In this document: in pieces, positions 1 through 10,639 of the stretch | Position numbering within the stretch: position 1 is the first letter of the stretch | Layout: each line of letters begins with the position of its first letter | Source: Yponomeuta sedellus | Taxonomy: Eukaryota; Arthropoda; Insecta; Lepidoptera; Yponomeutidae | DNA: 64,000 bases | Assembly (NCBI GenBank): GCA_934045075.1 | Contig: OW203726.1 | Coordinates: 16,493,988 to 16,557,987, forward strand | Direction: 5' to 3' | Translations under genes and position numbers: made by a program | Notes under the pieces: model-generated | Seen by the model: only the letters and a program-made list of their open reading frames with translations | Told to the model about the DNA's origin: nothing | The model's database searches: none

Positions 1-171
1 CCTCAAGTGATCACAAAAACAATTGTTATTTTCAAGGTCGGGCCTTACGAAGATATAATGTACTATAAAGTATTCTCTATCTATCTCTATTTGAACTTTT
101 TATTTTATTAGGAAAACTAACAACTTATGTATCATATAACTTTCATTTTATATCTTTTTCAGGACACTAAC

Positions 172-345
172 TCATTTTTTATGTAGCCTATAAACGTTCC
201 ACTGCACGGCACAGGCCTGAGAGAGATTGGCAATTTCAAGCGCTGAGGTATTTGAACACCTCAGAACTAGGTTTTACCCACGATGTTTTCCTTCACTTTA
301 GCGATTGGTATCGTTGCGATAACTTCACTAACACATTACATTTAC
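172..345. repeat. SINE-like fragment (GTAGCC / GCACAGGCC family)
   Basis: This copy carries the landmarks TACGTAGCC-like start, a 'cccactgc..ggcacaggcc' block, 'ggcaatttcaag' and 'tatttgaacacctc'. The same order of landmarks recurs near 41388 and 42253 and in part near 50905 and 62455. No coding capacity is seen. The family name is not known to me; it is called a SINE-like repeat because it is short, dispersed and non-coding. Confidence 0.6.
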
Positions 346-394
346 ATAAATAAATAGAGAAAGAATACAAAAAGATTCATTTCACGATATCAAC

Positions 395-622
395 CTATGT
401 ATGTCCCCACTGCTGGGGCACGGGTCTCTTCTGCATCGCAGGAAGGTTAGGCCATACTCCACAACGGGGGCCAAGTCCGGGTTGGTGGAGGTTTGAAGAC
501 AGTGGCGGGCCTTACTGTCAGAAGTTATCAAGCCGCCCATATGACCTCTGACATGGCTTAGCGACTGCCATTACATGACAGCCGGCACCAATGGCTTAAC
601 GTGCATTGCGAAGCACGTGTCT
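395..622 (-). repeat. 5S-like SINE, 5'-truncated copy
   Basis: The plus strand reads the 3' end first: a 'ccccactgctggggcac' block, 'catcgcaggaaggtt', 'gtccgggttggtgga', then 'gacatggctta' and 'cttaacgtgc'. It aligns with the complete minus-strand copy at 20945-21277 and the plus-strand copies at 46255 and 52728. The 5S-like head is missing here. Confidence 0.75.
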
Positions 623-639
623 ATCTAGAACGTTTTGGG

Positions 640-800
640 GAAAATATCATACTAATATTAAAACGCGAAAGTTTCTAAGTATGGATGTGAAAACTACTGA
701 GTGGATTTTAATGAAACTTTACAATAATATAGCTATATACATCAAAAATAACAATATCCCAATACTACAATATATGAGGATATTGTCTGAATGGTCCAAA
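640..800 (+). repeat. Fragment of a Helitron-like AT-rich repeat
   Basis: The block 'ctaatattaaaacgcgaaag' followed by 'ggattttaatgaaacttta' recurs near 14755-14870, where it is better preserved. The class is inferred from the similar layout of the other short Helitrons here. The 68-codon open frame over it is not conserved in the second copy and is not a gene. From 800 to 1300 I see nothing beyond AT-rich DNA. Confidence 0.4.
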
Positions 801-1305
801 ATGTGGCGATAAGTCTCAAGTAGGAAAAAAATTAACATCTGCGAGCTATTCTGGTGTACATAACTATGTATGTATATAACAACTCTAATATAACTATGTA
901 TAAGTATTGCGAATCATTAAGAAATACTATTGCAGACCCTGGTATCTGTCTGGGATCTGGGATACAGGCGTGAGTTTATGTTACGTTATTTAACATAATA
1001 TTAATCTTCAATATCCAGGCTATCAGGAGTTCTATCACGCTAGTATACTATAACACTGAAGTAATCCGTAATATTGATCTGTTTATGTTTGTGTTTTTTG
1101 TTATGTCCTTTCACTATGTATAATGTCTTAAGTGTTTATGTACTTATATAATTTTTTTTTGTGTATTTATGTAAATTATTTGTATTTATCTGTCGATAAC
1201 TATATGTACACTATTGTTTAGGCATGTATTCATTTATACCTTTGTAATAATCTTGTATATTTGTACATCTACTTCCTTCTTCAATATATTAGTCCTGTCC
1301 ATCCA

Positions 1306-1440
1306 AAGGTTGTCTGGAAGAGATCACTTTTAGTAATAAGGCCGCCGTTTGTACTCTTAGGTTAAGAAATATCTGTGTAATTTCCATTTTTATGTACAAT
1401 AAAGTGTTCTCTATCTCTATCTATCTATCTATCTATCTAA
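1306..1440 (+). repeat. Non-LTR 3'-end fragment with TATC tail
   Basis: The landmarks are 'gttgtctggaagagat', 'aataaggccgcc', 'gtacaataaagtgttct' and a terminal (TATC)n microsatellite. The same order recurs at 2935, 3416, 16245 (rearranged), 28921 (minus) and 61943 (minus). A polyadenylation-like AATAAA followed by a short-unit tail fits the 3' end of a retroposon. Which LINE it belongs to cannot be told here. Confidence 0.65.
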
Positions 1441-1830
1441 AACTTTTGTATCGAGGCCGAACCTGTCCAAAACAAACACACTTCTTTGCCCCCGCTACAG
1501 GTGTAAACGTGCTCTCCACAAATGACTTTCTATCGGCTGGTCTGTAATTTCAGGCGGGCGCGGGCGGAGGGGGACTGGCTTAAAACGTGAGAGGTCGGAT
1601 TAACTTGCAATTAGAAAGCGCCTACACTCCTGGCACTGTAAAAGGAACCAGCAGTTTAACTAGCGGCGCTCGAGCGAGACCCGGCGTAATAGGCGACACT
1701 GGGCTGCATAAATTAGGTGAACGGACTTAAGGTACCTCCCATCTGCGAATAGCTTGCAAATGCAAATTTTAACGGCCTTATTCATAAAAAGATAATTATT
1801 TCCAACTCTCTAAAATACTCTATTTTTATT
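1441..1830. other. No recognisable gene; partly GC-rich
   Basis: This stretch has no repeat landmark that recurs in the window. Positions 1545-1700 are noticeably richer in G and C than the surroundings, without an ORF or RNA fold that I recognise. Confidence 0.4.
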
Positions 1831-2190
1831 TTTAATGCACTAACCCGTGCTAAGGAACAAATTTAAAAACCTATTTAGAGGCTAAAAATTTCACCCATGC
1901 CGGGATTCGAACCCGCAACCTCTGGCTATCCGTGCCAGCGCTCTACCAATTGAGCCAATGGGTGACTCACGGCATCAGTGAAATTTCGAACCTCTTTACA
2001 ATATTCTCTGTATTACGTACAGGCAGCGACATCTGACTTAAGCAAATTGCATTACTTACAGCCCCGACTACCTACTTTGCAGTAAGGTTTAACATCGGAA
2101 CGATATCACTGGTACGGATAGCCAGAGGTTGCGGGTTCGAATTCCGGCATGGGTGAAATTTTTAGCCTCTAAATAGGTTTTTAAATCTCT
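1831..2190. repeat. tRNA-like module in inverted (foldback) arrangement
   Basis: A minus-strand unit holds a tail ('acccgtgctaagg', 'cctatttagaggctaaaaat'), a tRNA-like core (about 1892-1965: B-box-like GGTTCGAATCC on the minus strand, a perfect 5-bp CTGGC/GCCAG arm, an AGCTC/GGCTC-type D arm) and a spacer ending near 2111. At 2112 the sequence turns into a plus-strand copy of the tRNA 3' half and tail. The two ends are thus inverted repeats of about 75 bp. The anticodon loop begins ACGGATA-like with C where U33 is expected, so this is not a normal tRNA gene. Confidence 0.75.
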
Positions 2191-2284
2191 AAAATACTGT
2201 CTAAAACAGTTATCGGTGGAGATTTTGCAAGAAAAAACGTAAGCACAGATAAAATAAACCGACTCTACGGAGTGCTTTAGAGGA

Positions 2285-2463
2285 TTCGTTGTTGTATAAT
2301 AATCGCCCTTATGGGCGGCTTGACTAATTCTGACAGTAAGGCCCGCCACTGTCTTACAATCCTCCACCAACCCGGACTTGGCCGCCGTGGTGGTGGCCAA
2401 AACCTTCCTGCGATGCAGGAAGAGACCCGTGCCCCAGCATTGGGGACATACAACGGTTGATAT
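2285..2463 (+). repeat. 5S-like SINE, 5'-truncated copy
   Basis: It holds the family landmarks 'gacagtaaggcccgccactg', 'tcctccaccaacccggact', 'cttcctgcgatgcaggaaga' and 'gacccgtgcccc', ending in 'ggttgatat'. The 5S-like head is absent. A short open frame on the opposite strand across this repeat is a shadow. Confidence 0.8.
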
Positions 2464-2591
2464 CTATTGTTTTATAAGACCGAAAGCTGTTATTTTACAG
2501 TAAACGTAACTGGAGTCACCTTTTAAGCATATAATGCCTTTACTAGGTGACTCCGCTCTTCCTTAACAGTGTGTGCGTTTTTTACCAGTCT

Positions 2592-2613
2592 TAGAGAGAG
2601 AGAGAGAGAGAGA
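2592..2613. repeat. (AG)n microsatellite
   Basis: About eleven AG repeats lie immediately upstream of the RT fragment. Confidence 0.9.
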
Positions 2614-2636
2614 TTGGCGAATAAGTGTAAATACAA

Positions 2637-2914
2637 TTGAACATGCACGTATCGACTAGCATGCTGAAGTGGCAGTGGGCCGGCCATATCACCCGAAGAA
2701 CTGATAGCCGATGGGGAAGAAGAGTTCTTGAGTGGAGACCGCGGATCGGTAAACGTTGTGTAGGACGTCCTCAGACTCGGTGGAGCGATGATCTTCGCAG
2801 AGCGGCTGGCACCAGCTCTTGCCAGCCGCCCTGCGAAGATCATAGCCGAGGACCGTGCTCAGTGGCGTACAATGGGAGAGGCCTATGTCCAGCAGTGGAC
2901 GGTGATGATGATGT
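2637..2914 (+). pseudogene. C-terminal fragment of a non-LTR reverse transcriptase ORF
   Basis: The frame reads KWQWAGHITRRTDSRW, then a VGRPQTRWSDDLRRAAG stretch, which I recognise as the C-terminal tail of a common lepidopteran non-LTR (RTE-like) polyprotein. The family ending (EDRAQWRTMGEAYVQQW) continues in a different frame up to a stop near 2914, followed by a GAT-rich tail. The frame change coincides with an inverted duplication at 2788-2843 with 24-bp arms. Only the extreme C-terminus is present, so it is a dead 5'-truncated copy. The clade is inferred from motif memory, not a search. Confidence 0.75.
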
Positions 2915-2934
2915 AACTATATTCCTCATGCAAT

Positions 2935-3165
2935 CCACTCCATCCAAAGGTTGTCTGGAAGAGATCGGCCTTAGCGATAAGACCGCCAACTGTATAATAT
3001 TACTTAGATTTAAAAAATTAGGAGTATTTCATTTATTGCATGCATACAAAATAACATAAAGAATGATACAAAAATTCATTTACAAAAATTTTGTCCACGA
3101 AAATCATGGCTGTATTCTTTTTCTTGCTGTGCAATATGTGTTCTCTATCTATCTATATTTTTCTT
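2935..3165 (+). repeat. Non-LTR 3'-end fragment with TATC tail
   Basis: It has 'ggttgtctggaagagatcgg', 'cgataagaccgcc', then an expanded middle and 'gttctctatctatcta' at the end. It belongs to the same family as 1306-1440 but has a longer interior. Confidence 0.6.
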
Positions 3166-3415
3166 GCTTTATTACTTATTCAGCTTGCGGCGAAGAGACC
3201 AACTGGGCACGGCTGAAGGCTCCAGTTCGCGTTCGCTCCACTACCTTCCAGTTATAATACTATGGAGGTCATACATGTAGAAATCGACTGCAATAGATAG
3301 ATAACTGTAGTGCTGTCTCTTTGAATTTCTCAGAAAAGAGCGTGACAGAACGTCACTTAGGTAGTTATTTAGTGAAATTCTCAATTCAGAAACCGGCCCT
3401 TAAAGGCCATTAGCG

Positions 3416-3545
3416 ATGTTGTCTGGAAGAGCTCACTTTTAGTGATAAGGCCACCGTCTGTTCTCTTAAGTTAAGAAATATCTGTGTAATTTCCATTTTT
3501 ATGTACAATAAAGTGTTCTCTATCTAACTATCGATCTACTTAACT
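3416..3545 (+). repeat. Non-LTR 3'-end fragment with TATC tail
   Basis: It has 'ttgtctggaagagctcactt', 'gataaggccaccg' and 'gtacaataaagtgttctc'. It is nearly colinear with 1306-1440. A second repeat, 'gtgctgt..gaatttc..gcgtgac', lies on both sides (3310 and 3550) and recurs inverted near 62340-62410. Confidence 0.65.
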
Positions 3546-3719
3546 GTAGTGCTGTTTTCGAATTTCCTAGCAAAGAGCGTGACAAAACGTTACTTACGTA
3601 TTTGCTTAGTGAAATCGTCAATTCTGAAACTGGCCATTAATGATAATGAAAGTCAATCAAATTATCTTGTCTTTGACGTAATGTCTATACTGATATGTTC
3701 CTTTTCTTCTTAAAGTGCC

Positions 3720-3911
3720 TCTCCATTACTGGAGGTTGGCAGTCAGCTCTTTACAGCGATCTCTTTTCAGTGCAATTCTGAACAGCTCCTCCGCGGTTTT
3801 AACACCGGTCCACTCCTTGATTTTGCACAACCATGACATCCTTCTCCTCTTTCCTTCCAGCTTGCCCATTAAAATAATCTGCAGTAATTGGTATTTACTG
3901 CATCGCAGCAC
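3720..3911 (-). pseudogene. C-terminal fragment of another non-LTR reverse transcriptase ORF
   Basis: On the minus strand the frame reads IILMGKLEGKRRRMSW, then LCKIKEWTGVKTAEELF and RDRCKELTANL before a stop. 'GKLEG.R..M.WL..I..WTG......F..A..RD....L.ANL' is the usual C-terminal signature of a widespread insect non-LTR element. The first codon of the open stretch is GTG, which is only the edge of the fragment, not a start. No upstream RT motifs are found, so this is a short truncated relic. It differs from the YVQQW type seen elsewhere. Confidence 0.65.
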
Positions 3912-4142
3912 ATATGTTCATCTGGCTGTAATTCGTTCTTGTTCGTTTGGTTGGTCTACCTGGTGACGGAGGTGGTGGGTTATACTAGACAGATATACTA
4001 GGTGTAACAGTGACTAATAGAGAAAGGGACTGGACAAATATTGGCCTATTCCACATAGTATTTATATATTTATGGAGACAAATAGTTGTCACCAAATAGC
4101 CGGCAAATAGGCACCTTATAGTGTGAACAAGAGGAAAAAAAT

Positions 4143-4245
4143 TGTCTACCAATCCGGACTTGACCGCTGTGGTGTAGTATGGCCTATACCTTCCTCAGGA
4201 AAGAGACCCGTGCCCCTCAGTGGGGACATAATGGGATGATGATGA
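4143..4245 (+). repeat. 5S-like SINE, 3' fragment
   Basis: It has 'ctaccaatccggacttga', 'cttcctcagga' and 'gacccgtgcccc' followed by a (GAT)n tail. It is a degenerate 3' part of the family. Confidence 0.65.
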
Positions 4246-5040
4246 TGAGACGCATTCCCGTTATCGTACTTGATGCCTGTGTAAGTATTTATGAAACACA
4301 AACGTCATAAATATCGGATACCGCCCGAGAAACTGCATTAATGAGAAATTTTAGGTATAAACCAAAGAGAACTCTTTGGTTAACGAAAACTATCTACTGT
4401 CTTGGTGTAGCATTTCAAAGTTTCCAAAGCCTGAGTTTCAACTTAAAAAAATATTTACATCCTCCAACACAGTGCAGTTACATATTAGAGACGTAGATTG
4501 ATGACAATATTAATAATGACCGCATACTTACTGTGAGAACATAATCGGTTCCTTCCTTTCTCACATTTCTGCCACTTGGATAAAACACAATTCCTATTTT
4601 CTAAGGTTTTATTATTCGACAAAATTAATTTAAGACACCAAGTTACTCTATGTGTCATTATAATAATTTTACTACGCTCTCATGACGTAGGTACTCGCGA
4701 TCCTACTAGAGTGCTCTTGGATTCTGATGATCTTGTTTGATATAGGACTGTACTACGTACAGTCGTCAGCAAATCAATATTACATGCATGCACTACACTC
4801 AATTACGTTACGGACGAATTTGCCACAAAATGTGAAGGTTTAGTTATATCTTTTTATCCAATTTTGGTCCAGCATTAAGGGCTTTTATATACCTACCATC
4901 GTGAAAACCTCACGTGGAATCCCGTGTGATGAAGTATATACACCACATTTATCTACACAATTAGAACTTGAAATCGGCGTTAAGCCAGCCTTTGACTATA
5001 GGATATAGTATAAATATATATTACATCTTGAGGTATAATA
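4246..5040. other. Non-coding, nothing recognised
   Basis: AT-rich sequence without an ORF above background. 'cctttgactataggatat' near 4988 resembles 'cttttgactatgggatgt' near 23954, so a shared old repeat may be present. Confidence 0.4.
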
Positions 5041-5043
5041 AGG

Positions 5044-6117
5044 TTATCGCTCGTCATACATTTTTACTAGACCAGTTCACACTCTTCTATAATAATATTA
5101 TATATATATATAAAGCTACAATGCGATATACTCACTGATCTATTCATCCATACGTTTTCTCCGAAACGGTAAGATTTGGACGAAAATGATGTATGAGAAA
5201 GTTGTAGGAAATGTATGAATTACAGCCATCCTATGAAGCCGATTTTTGAATTTCGAACGCGTTCCACTACGCGAAGGTGCTAACTCTGTCGTTTACCGGC
5301 CGATTTGGATGAAATTTCAATAGAATGGTGATATAGTGATCCGATTGAAAAAAACAATTTTGGTTGTTCGAAATTCAAAATGGCGGCGCAGATATAGCCG
5401 ACCGAAAAATCGACCTTTGCGCAAAAAAGTCGGCAGCCAACTGGGCATATGCTGGAGATATGCCGTAAACGGCCATTGACCGAAAATTGACCATTCAGGT
5501 TAAGGCGCACAAGTACCAGCGCAAAAGCAAAAAGGGACAAACTTGCGAGGCCGGAGGCCGAGCTCCGCGAAGCGGGCACGAGGAACCCCGCCACGGCGAG
5601 GCTGAAGGCCGAGCTCCGTCCAGGCCGAGGCCGAAGGCCGAGACCGTTCAAGTTACGGCGCACAAGTAACAGCGCAAGAGCAAAGAGGGACAAACTTGCG
5701 AGGCCGGAGGCCGAGCTCCGCGAAGCGGGCACGAGACACCCTGCCACGGCGAGGCCGAAGGCCGAGCTCCGTCCAGGCCGAGGCCGAAGGCCGAGAACGT
5801 TCAGGTTACGGCGGACAAGTACCAGCGCAAGAGCAAAGTGGGACAAACTTGCGAGGCCGGAGGCCGAGCACCGCGGAGCGGGCACGAGGAACCCCGCCGC
5901 GGCAAGGCCGAAGGCCGAGCTTCGTCCAGGCCGAGGCCGAAGGCCGAGACCATACATGTTCCCATGCAACAATTCATTACAATAAGTGTCTAGCGAGGCC
6001 CTAGGCCGAGCGCCGCGGAGAGCGCAGCTCGGAGCGGCCGGGGGTTGGCGCGCGTAAGCGCGCAGGGGGCTCGCCCCCTAGTTATAGCTATAAAAATAAA
6101 TGTATGACGAGCGATAA
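5044..6117. mobile_element. Putative DNA element with 20-bp inverted ends and GC-rich core
   Basis: Perfect inverted repeats of 20 bp (TTATCGCTCGTCATACATTT at 5044-5063; its complement at 6098-6117) bracket about 1.07 kb. Inside them is a second candidate structure: TCTATAATAATATT at 5096 and, on the right, a GGGGG-CTCG-CCCCC hairpin at 6065-6078 running into CTAG at 6078-6081, the layout of a Helitron 3' end. The element carries the 153-bp tandem array. No transposase is seen, so it is non-autonomous. It may be a TIR element, a Helitron inside a palindromic repeat, or both. No clear target-site duplication was found. Confidence 0.55.
5493..5951. repeat. 153-bp GC-rich tandem array, three units
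   Basis: 'gacaaacttgcgaggccgga' occurs at 5536, 5689 and 5842, a period of exactly 153 bp. Each unit is built from smaller 'gaggccgaaggccga'-type repeats. As 153 is divisible by three, both strands stay open for long stretches: 230 codons on the minus strand at 5280-5972, with a 51-residue repeat rich in L, A, S and R, and shorter ones on the plus strand. I take these ORFs as by-products of the period, because the open frame leads in from non-coding sequence and matches no protein I know. Confidence 0.85.
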
Positions 6118-7490
6118 ATTATTATATATCAAAATGTAATAATTATATTAGTGAATAGCCGTCTTTAAGTGGTCGGTGCTGGTGATTAAAACTATATGCC
6201 CTGTCTAAGAGAACAGCATGTACTCTGAAGTGAGACTTAACTATAGTTGCATGAAAGGAGCCTCCCCGAACGACGTACTCAATGAGCCCGTACGTCTGGC
6301 ACACCCTGGGCAGCAATCAGCTAGTCCCATATGCTGACAGGCAAATCCTTTTACCACTTGCTTATACTGCCTTGCGACCACGATAACGCTCATGATGGCG
6401 CGTCTATTGAACGCTATCAATTGTGCTATTTTAATTAAGATTTTCTTTTATTGAATGGCATTTTTTTCTAGATAATATAGTTTGGTTTGGTGTCCTTTAA
6501 AATCCGGTGTTTTTAATATCATGTATAACACGTAAGTGAATACAAGGTAGGGAGTGAAGCGAGTAACTGTCGTTGGATTAGCAAGCAATTACGGACCTCG
6601 TCACATTGGCTTTGCAACTGAGATGACGTCGTTGTAAGCAGATTATTTCTCCCACTATGTAATAACATCTCTTGTACAATCAACGGCACGTAATATCTAC
6701 CTGAACTAGTTACTATTTATCACAATCAGTGCAAAGTCTTACTGCTCGAACCAACCAGAAACCAGACGACAGATTTTAAGCATGGAGGTCGACAACCATC
6801 TGCACTAGTCAGACTTATTACAGGGTACCTACAAGTAATAGAAGATACGAAAGAGCATTTCGTTTATGCACCGTTAAGTAACAAAAGATTCGTAGAAACG
6901 TAAATTTATAAGGTTTTATTTCCCAACTGTATTCGTACGCCAATGAAACTGGTTCCTATATCCTCGGGGTAAATCGCATCGCAGTGTATTTGGGACGGGC
7001 GGTCCATATTGAAAGCTTGCAGAAGTCCACTTAGACGCATCCTGACTTTGGTACCACAAACTTTGGTACCAGCACGTCAATAACAACCGCAAAACAATCC
7101 TCACTTAGCCCAATACCCTTAGTTGATAAATATAAGGAACTTTACCGCCACCAATGAAATAAACCATAACTTGTTTTATAATACGTTTTTCCTTTTCAAT
7201 AAGTAAACATCACAATTCTTAATATTTGCGAAAACTATTTTTAGATCATTCTACCTTCTAGATTCTACCCTTAAACTGTGACTTTTTAGTCCAAAACTGC
7301 CATATTTCCATAAATGAAGTAACCTGGAACACTGTTTTAGATAACATGCTGCCAATTTTATAAACATAGTTCATGATAGTTCATGAATTTGCGAGAAATT
7401 GTCTAGTTTAGGCATCTAATCTCAATTTTAAGGTTTGAATCTTGTTTTCTAAATTGGACAAGTAAGAATAAATAGACTGTAGAACGTAGC
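6118..7490. other. Non-coding; one MITE-end fragment at about 7140-7235
   Basis: No gene is seen. Near 7148 'accgccaccaatgaaataaa' with 'tgttttataatacg' matches the fragment near 31313-31360 and, inverted, those near 7665, 11810, 24530 and 24785, so one end of a dispersed element family lies here. Confidence 0.45.
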
Positions 7491-7502
7491 ATCAACATCC
7501 TA

Positions 7503-7567
7503 GGACTTCAATCGATTTCCGCTGAAAGCAAATGTTTTTGGCGGAAATCGATTAAAGTCGTAGGCTG
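7503..7567. repeat. Hairpin, about 25-bp arms
   Basis: 'ttcaatcgatttccgc' and 'gcggaaatcgattaa' face each other across a loop of about 20 bases, inside a stretch of AT-rich DNA. It could be a small foldback element or a structured relic. Confidence 0.7.
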
Positions 7568-8097
7568 TCGATTAGAGGCTGTAGGTTCTAAAAATAGTTG
7601 TCATATTGGTTAATATTTTAGATGGTTACTTTGAGAAAAAAAACGTATTGTAAAACGAGTCAGGATTTTTATTCCATTGATGGCGCTAGCTAGGACACCA
7701 AAGCATCAAAGTCTTGAGTCGATTTTACGTAATTACAAATCACCTATTACTTTTATTTATCTGGTTATATTCATATTATGTCTATAATTTATAACGTCCA
7801 AGGCCCTGCAGTGTCCTAGTGGTCCTATGACCCACATAGTGTGACCTTCACTCGTCTCATTACGTAGATGCAAAGGCCTAAGTTATCACCTTGACATCGT
7901 GCGACGCGCATATAAACTTTATGTACGAACCGACTGCAAATGATTTGTCATGTTCCGATAAATGATCGTCACATGAGACGGCGGCCACGTTAAAGTATGT
8001 CACACATGCATTGAACAAAACAGGAACATTTCGAAAGGAGCACGCTTCGGCAGAAAGGACCCAATAAAGAAAAAAAATCTACAAAACAATCAGCCCG

Positions 8098-8652
8098 TGG
8101 ACGTCAAAAAAGATCACAGTCGCAACGGATCACATCAAACCAAGCAAAATATTCCACTACGTTTTTGATTAGATTTTTTTCCATTTGCATCACACCATTA
8201 ATCTTAGTAGGAAGGTAATAGATATTTTTTTATAATAAGTATGTATCTTTCATAGTCCAAATATATTCCACTTAATAATATTAGTCAATAAATCGTTATC
8301 GTTAATAAATATTAATAGTCAATAAATATTTACGCGTAATCTTTGAATATCTTTTTTTACGATATTTCGTATTATTTTTTCTCAACTATTTGTTAATTAG
8401 GTAATAAGGTAATAATCATGTATACAAACCTTGATTTTTGTGTTTCTTGACACTGATTTTAAATTAATATTACAATACTTATTGTAAGAAAATGTATTGT
8501 ATTTTATTTATAAAAAAATATCGATTACCTTCCTACTAAGATTAATGGTGTGATCCGAATGGAAAAAATCTAATCAAAAACGTAGTCGATTCGGATCACA
8601 TGATCCAAGTGGAATATTTTGCTCGGTTTTATGTGATCCGTTTCGGTGACCC
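8098..8652. mobile_element. MITE with inverted repeats of about 100 bp
   Basis: The left arm (about 8125-8215) contains 'aagcaaaatattccac', 'gtttttgattagattttt' and 'cattaatcttagtaggaagg'; the right arm (about 8522-8640) contains the complements in reverse order. Between them is very AT-rich DNA without coding potential. The 87-codon open frame starting at 8600 begins in the right arm and is not supported as a gene. Long TIRs with an AT-rich middle fit a foldback MITE. Confidence 0.75.
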
Positions 8653-9139
8653 GAGTGGACGTACCCAAAAAATCCTGGTTAAGAAATATCTAAAAGCGTG
8701 GCAAGAGGAGGAAAAAATACGTAGACCCGCTGGCCAGCATTCCCTATTATTCGGAGACCAACTTATGCGAGATCAAATGCACAGACTTTCTGTTCACAAG
8801 ACTACTCTCATTTCGAGGCGTCCACGTCCAAGCTTGATGGTCTTTTTACTGCACGTTATGTGAAACAAATACGCTCCGCTCTGTTTGATGGTGCGCCAAA
8901 CTTCACAGAAGCCTATAAAAACATGTCAATTAAAACACAGTTGGGAGCTTTATTGTGCTACAATCCTTCGCCTTTGATATTGCTTTAGAATATTCATTTC
9001 GGGCTAAACGGCTTGTACGCTTTGTATGGGTTCGGGTATGTCGTTACTGCTCGGTATTGTCTTATTTGATTTTCATCAAAACCCAAGTGCTATTCCATGC
9101 ACAACAACATTACTAGCACACGTTTTGTAGAGTCTATAC

Positions 9140-9250
9140 GCATCACACAAGTGGCAGCGGGCTGGTCACATCTGTCGAAAAGCTTAGAACCGCTGAAGTG
9201 AAAATGTTCTCGAGCGGAGACCATGAACTGGCAAACAGAGCGTAGAACGT
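9140..9250 (+). pseudogene. Degenerate non-LTR RT C-terminal fragment
   Basis: 'tggcagcgggctggtcacat' translates WQRAGHI, followed by VLERRP and RPPDRT-like pieces in the order seen at 2637. Several stop codons interrupt it. It directly abuts a SINE. Confidence 0.55.
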
Positions 9251-9274
9251 CCACCAGATCGAACATCTTAATAG

Positions 9275-9528
9275 CAACATAACATAAAATTTACATACAG
9301 GCACGTACATTGATTCTGGCCTTACACTAGGATACCCTGTGTCGTAGGAACCAGAAACAATGACACATTAGTAATATAGGTAACAAATAAAAACCTCAGG
9401 TCTTGGATGTTTATAATATAAACATCCAAGACCTGAGGTTTGTATTTGTTTTGTCCCCAGCCAAGGTTAGAACCCAGGACGTCTCACATGGTAGGTAGAT
9501 GCGTTACCGCTGCGCTACAGAAATCGTC
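9275..9528 (-). repeat. tRNA-headed SINE (CTGGTTCCCACGACAC family) with internal palindrome
   Basis: Reading the minus strand: tRNA-like head (about 9450-9520, 'gtagcgcagcggtaacgc' and B-box-like sequence), then 'ggtcttggatgtttata', 'ctggttcctacgacacaggg', 'tatcctagtg' and a TAAC/TTATG-rich tail. A perfect 51-base palindrome at 9391-9441 (25-bp arms around one base) repeats part of the body in inverted form. It is also listed as a finding. Confidence 0.75.
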
Positions 9529-10234
9529 TTAACCTGAATGCTGATAGCCGCTGGATAAGCATGGGCGAGGTGCTTGGGGAGGACTGTATCCACCAACAGT
9601 AGACGAATGTGAGTTGATGGATCGAATTAGACTCGGAAGCTTTACAATAAGGCGGTGATCTAACTCTTAAAAAGAGACTATCAAAATTACCGTTTTCATT
9701 TCTTACTTCATTCTTCTTACAACCACCTGAAGAATTTTCTCTAGTCGATAGAACCGTCTGGGCCTCAAGCCTACTAAATAAAAAGTTCCACTATACTTAG
9801 AGATAAATAGCACGTAACAGCTAACTAATAACCAATGAAGTTTCAGTCATTGGGACGTACCGAAAAAATTACCGTCACCGTTCAGTAGAATGCCGTATTC
9901 GGTAATTGGAAAGAAACCGAGATTCGGCATTCGACGACAGTATAATTGTACCTTTTTCAGAGGCTTAATTATTGGTTAGAAATCCTGTTAACTTCTTGAG
10001 GTTTTTGAAAGCAAATTTGTATGAAGTTTGACAATTGGACGCATGGAATTGCTCAGAGGTTGATCAGCATATAAAACATTGCATTTTTTTATTTAGAAAG
10101 TATATCAAACCAGTGCCAAGTAGTAATAAATGACAATATTACAGTGAACTGTCAACGATATGTTATAAATTTGTCTACAAACATTTATAAGTTAACTAGA
10201 TAGAGCTAGTGTGCATTTACCTAAATATTTCTTA
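9529..10234. other. Non-coding, nothing firm
   Basis: 'gcttggggaggactgtatcc' near 9575 resembles the degraded RT C-terminal end 'GE..V.QQ', but it is too weak to call. The rest is AT-rich without structure that I recognise. Confidence 0.4.
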
Positions 10235-10375
10235 ATGATTCGCGATACTCATACGTATTTATGGGTCTAATCGCGATTATTTATTAGGTAAAACGTAATT
10301 ACGTATTAAATAAGGTTATTACGTTTTGCCTAATAAATAATCGCGACTAGACCCGTTTAATATATAACCATTTAC
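10235..10375. repeat. Inverted repeat (GGGTCTAATCGCGATT family)
   Basis: 'gggtctaatcgcgattattt' at 10263 and its near-complement ending at 10353 form arms of about 36 bp with one or two mismatches. The same arms recur at 41880-42062 with a different middle, so it is a dispersed foldback family. Confidence 0.75.
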
Positions 10376-10639
10376 CTAAGTGCCTAACAAAATTTGTTAA
10401 GCATTTAATGTACTAACTATGTAACTACGTTTGTTGAAAACGGGACTGCTTACAATAATCTCTCAAAGAGATAAGCTCACCTTTGTAAATGTATTATCTA
10501 AGTTTCATTTCCCTTAATTGTTTTTCGTGTTCTATAAAGTATAATAAGTAAAAATAATATAATGCTCACGGTTTCCACAGACAAACCAACCAACAGGTTT
10601 TATTGTAATATTTGTGTTACACGTTCTTTATTTTAATAA

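Noticed and set aside
2788..2843. Intrinsic terminator-like hairpin
   Set aside because: This is eukaryotic DNA; the hairpin is an inverted duplication inside a LINE fragment with no T-run function.
5280..5972. 230-codon minus-strand ORF, and plus-strand ORFs over the same region
   Set aside because: The open frames follow from a 153-bp (51-codon) GC-rich tandem repeat; no start context, domain or splice structure supports a protein.
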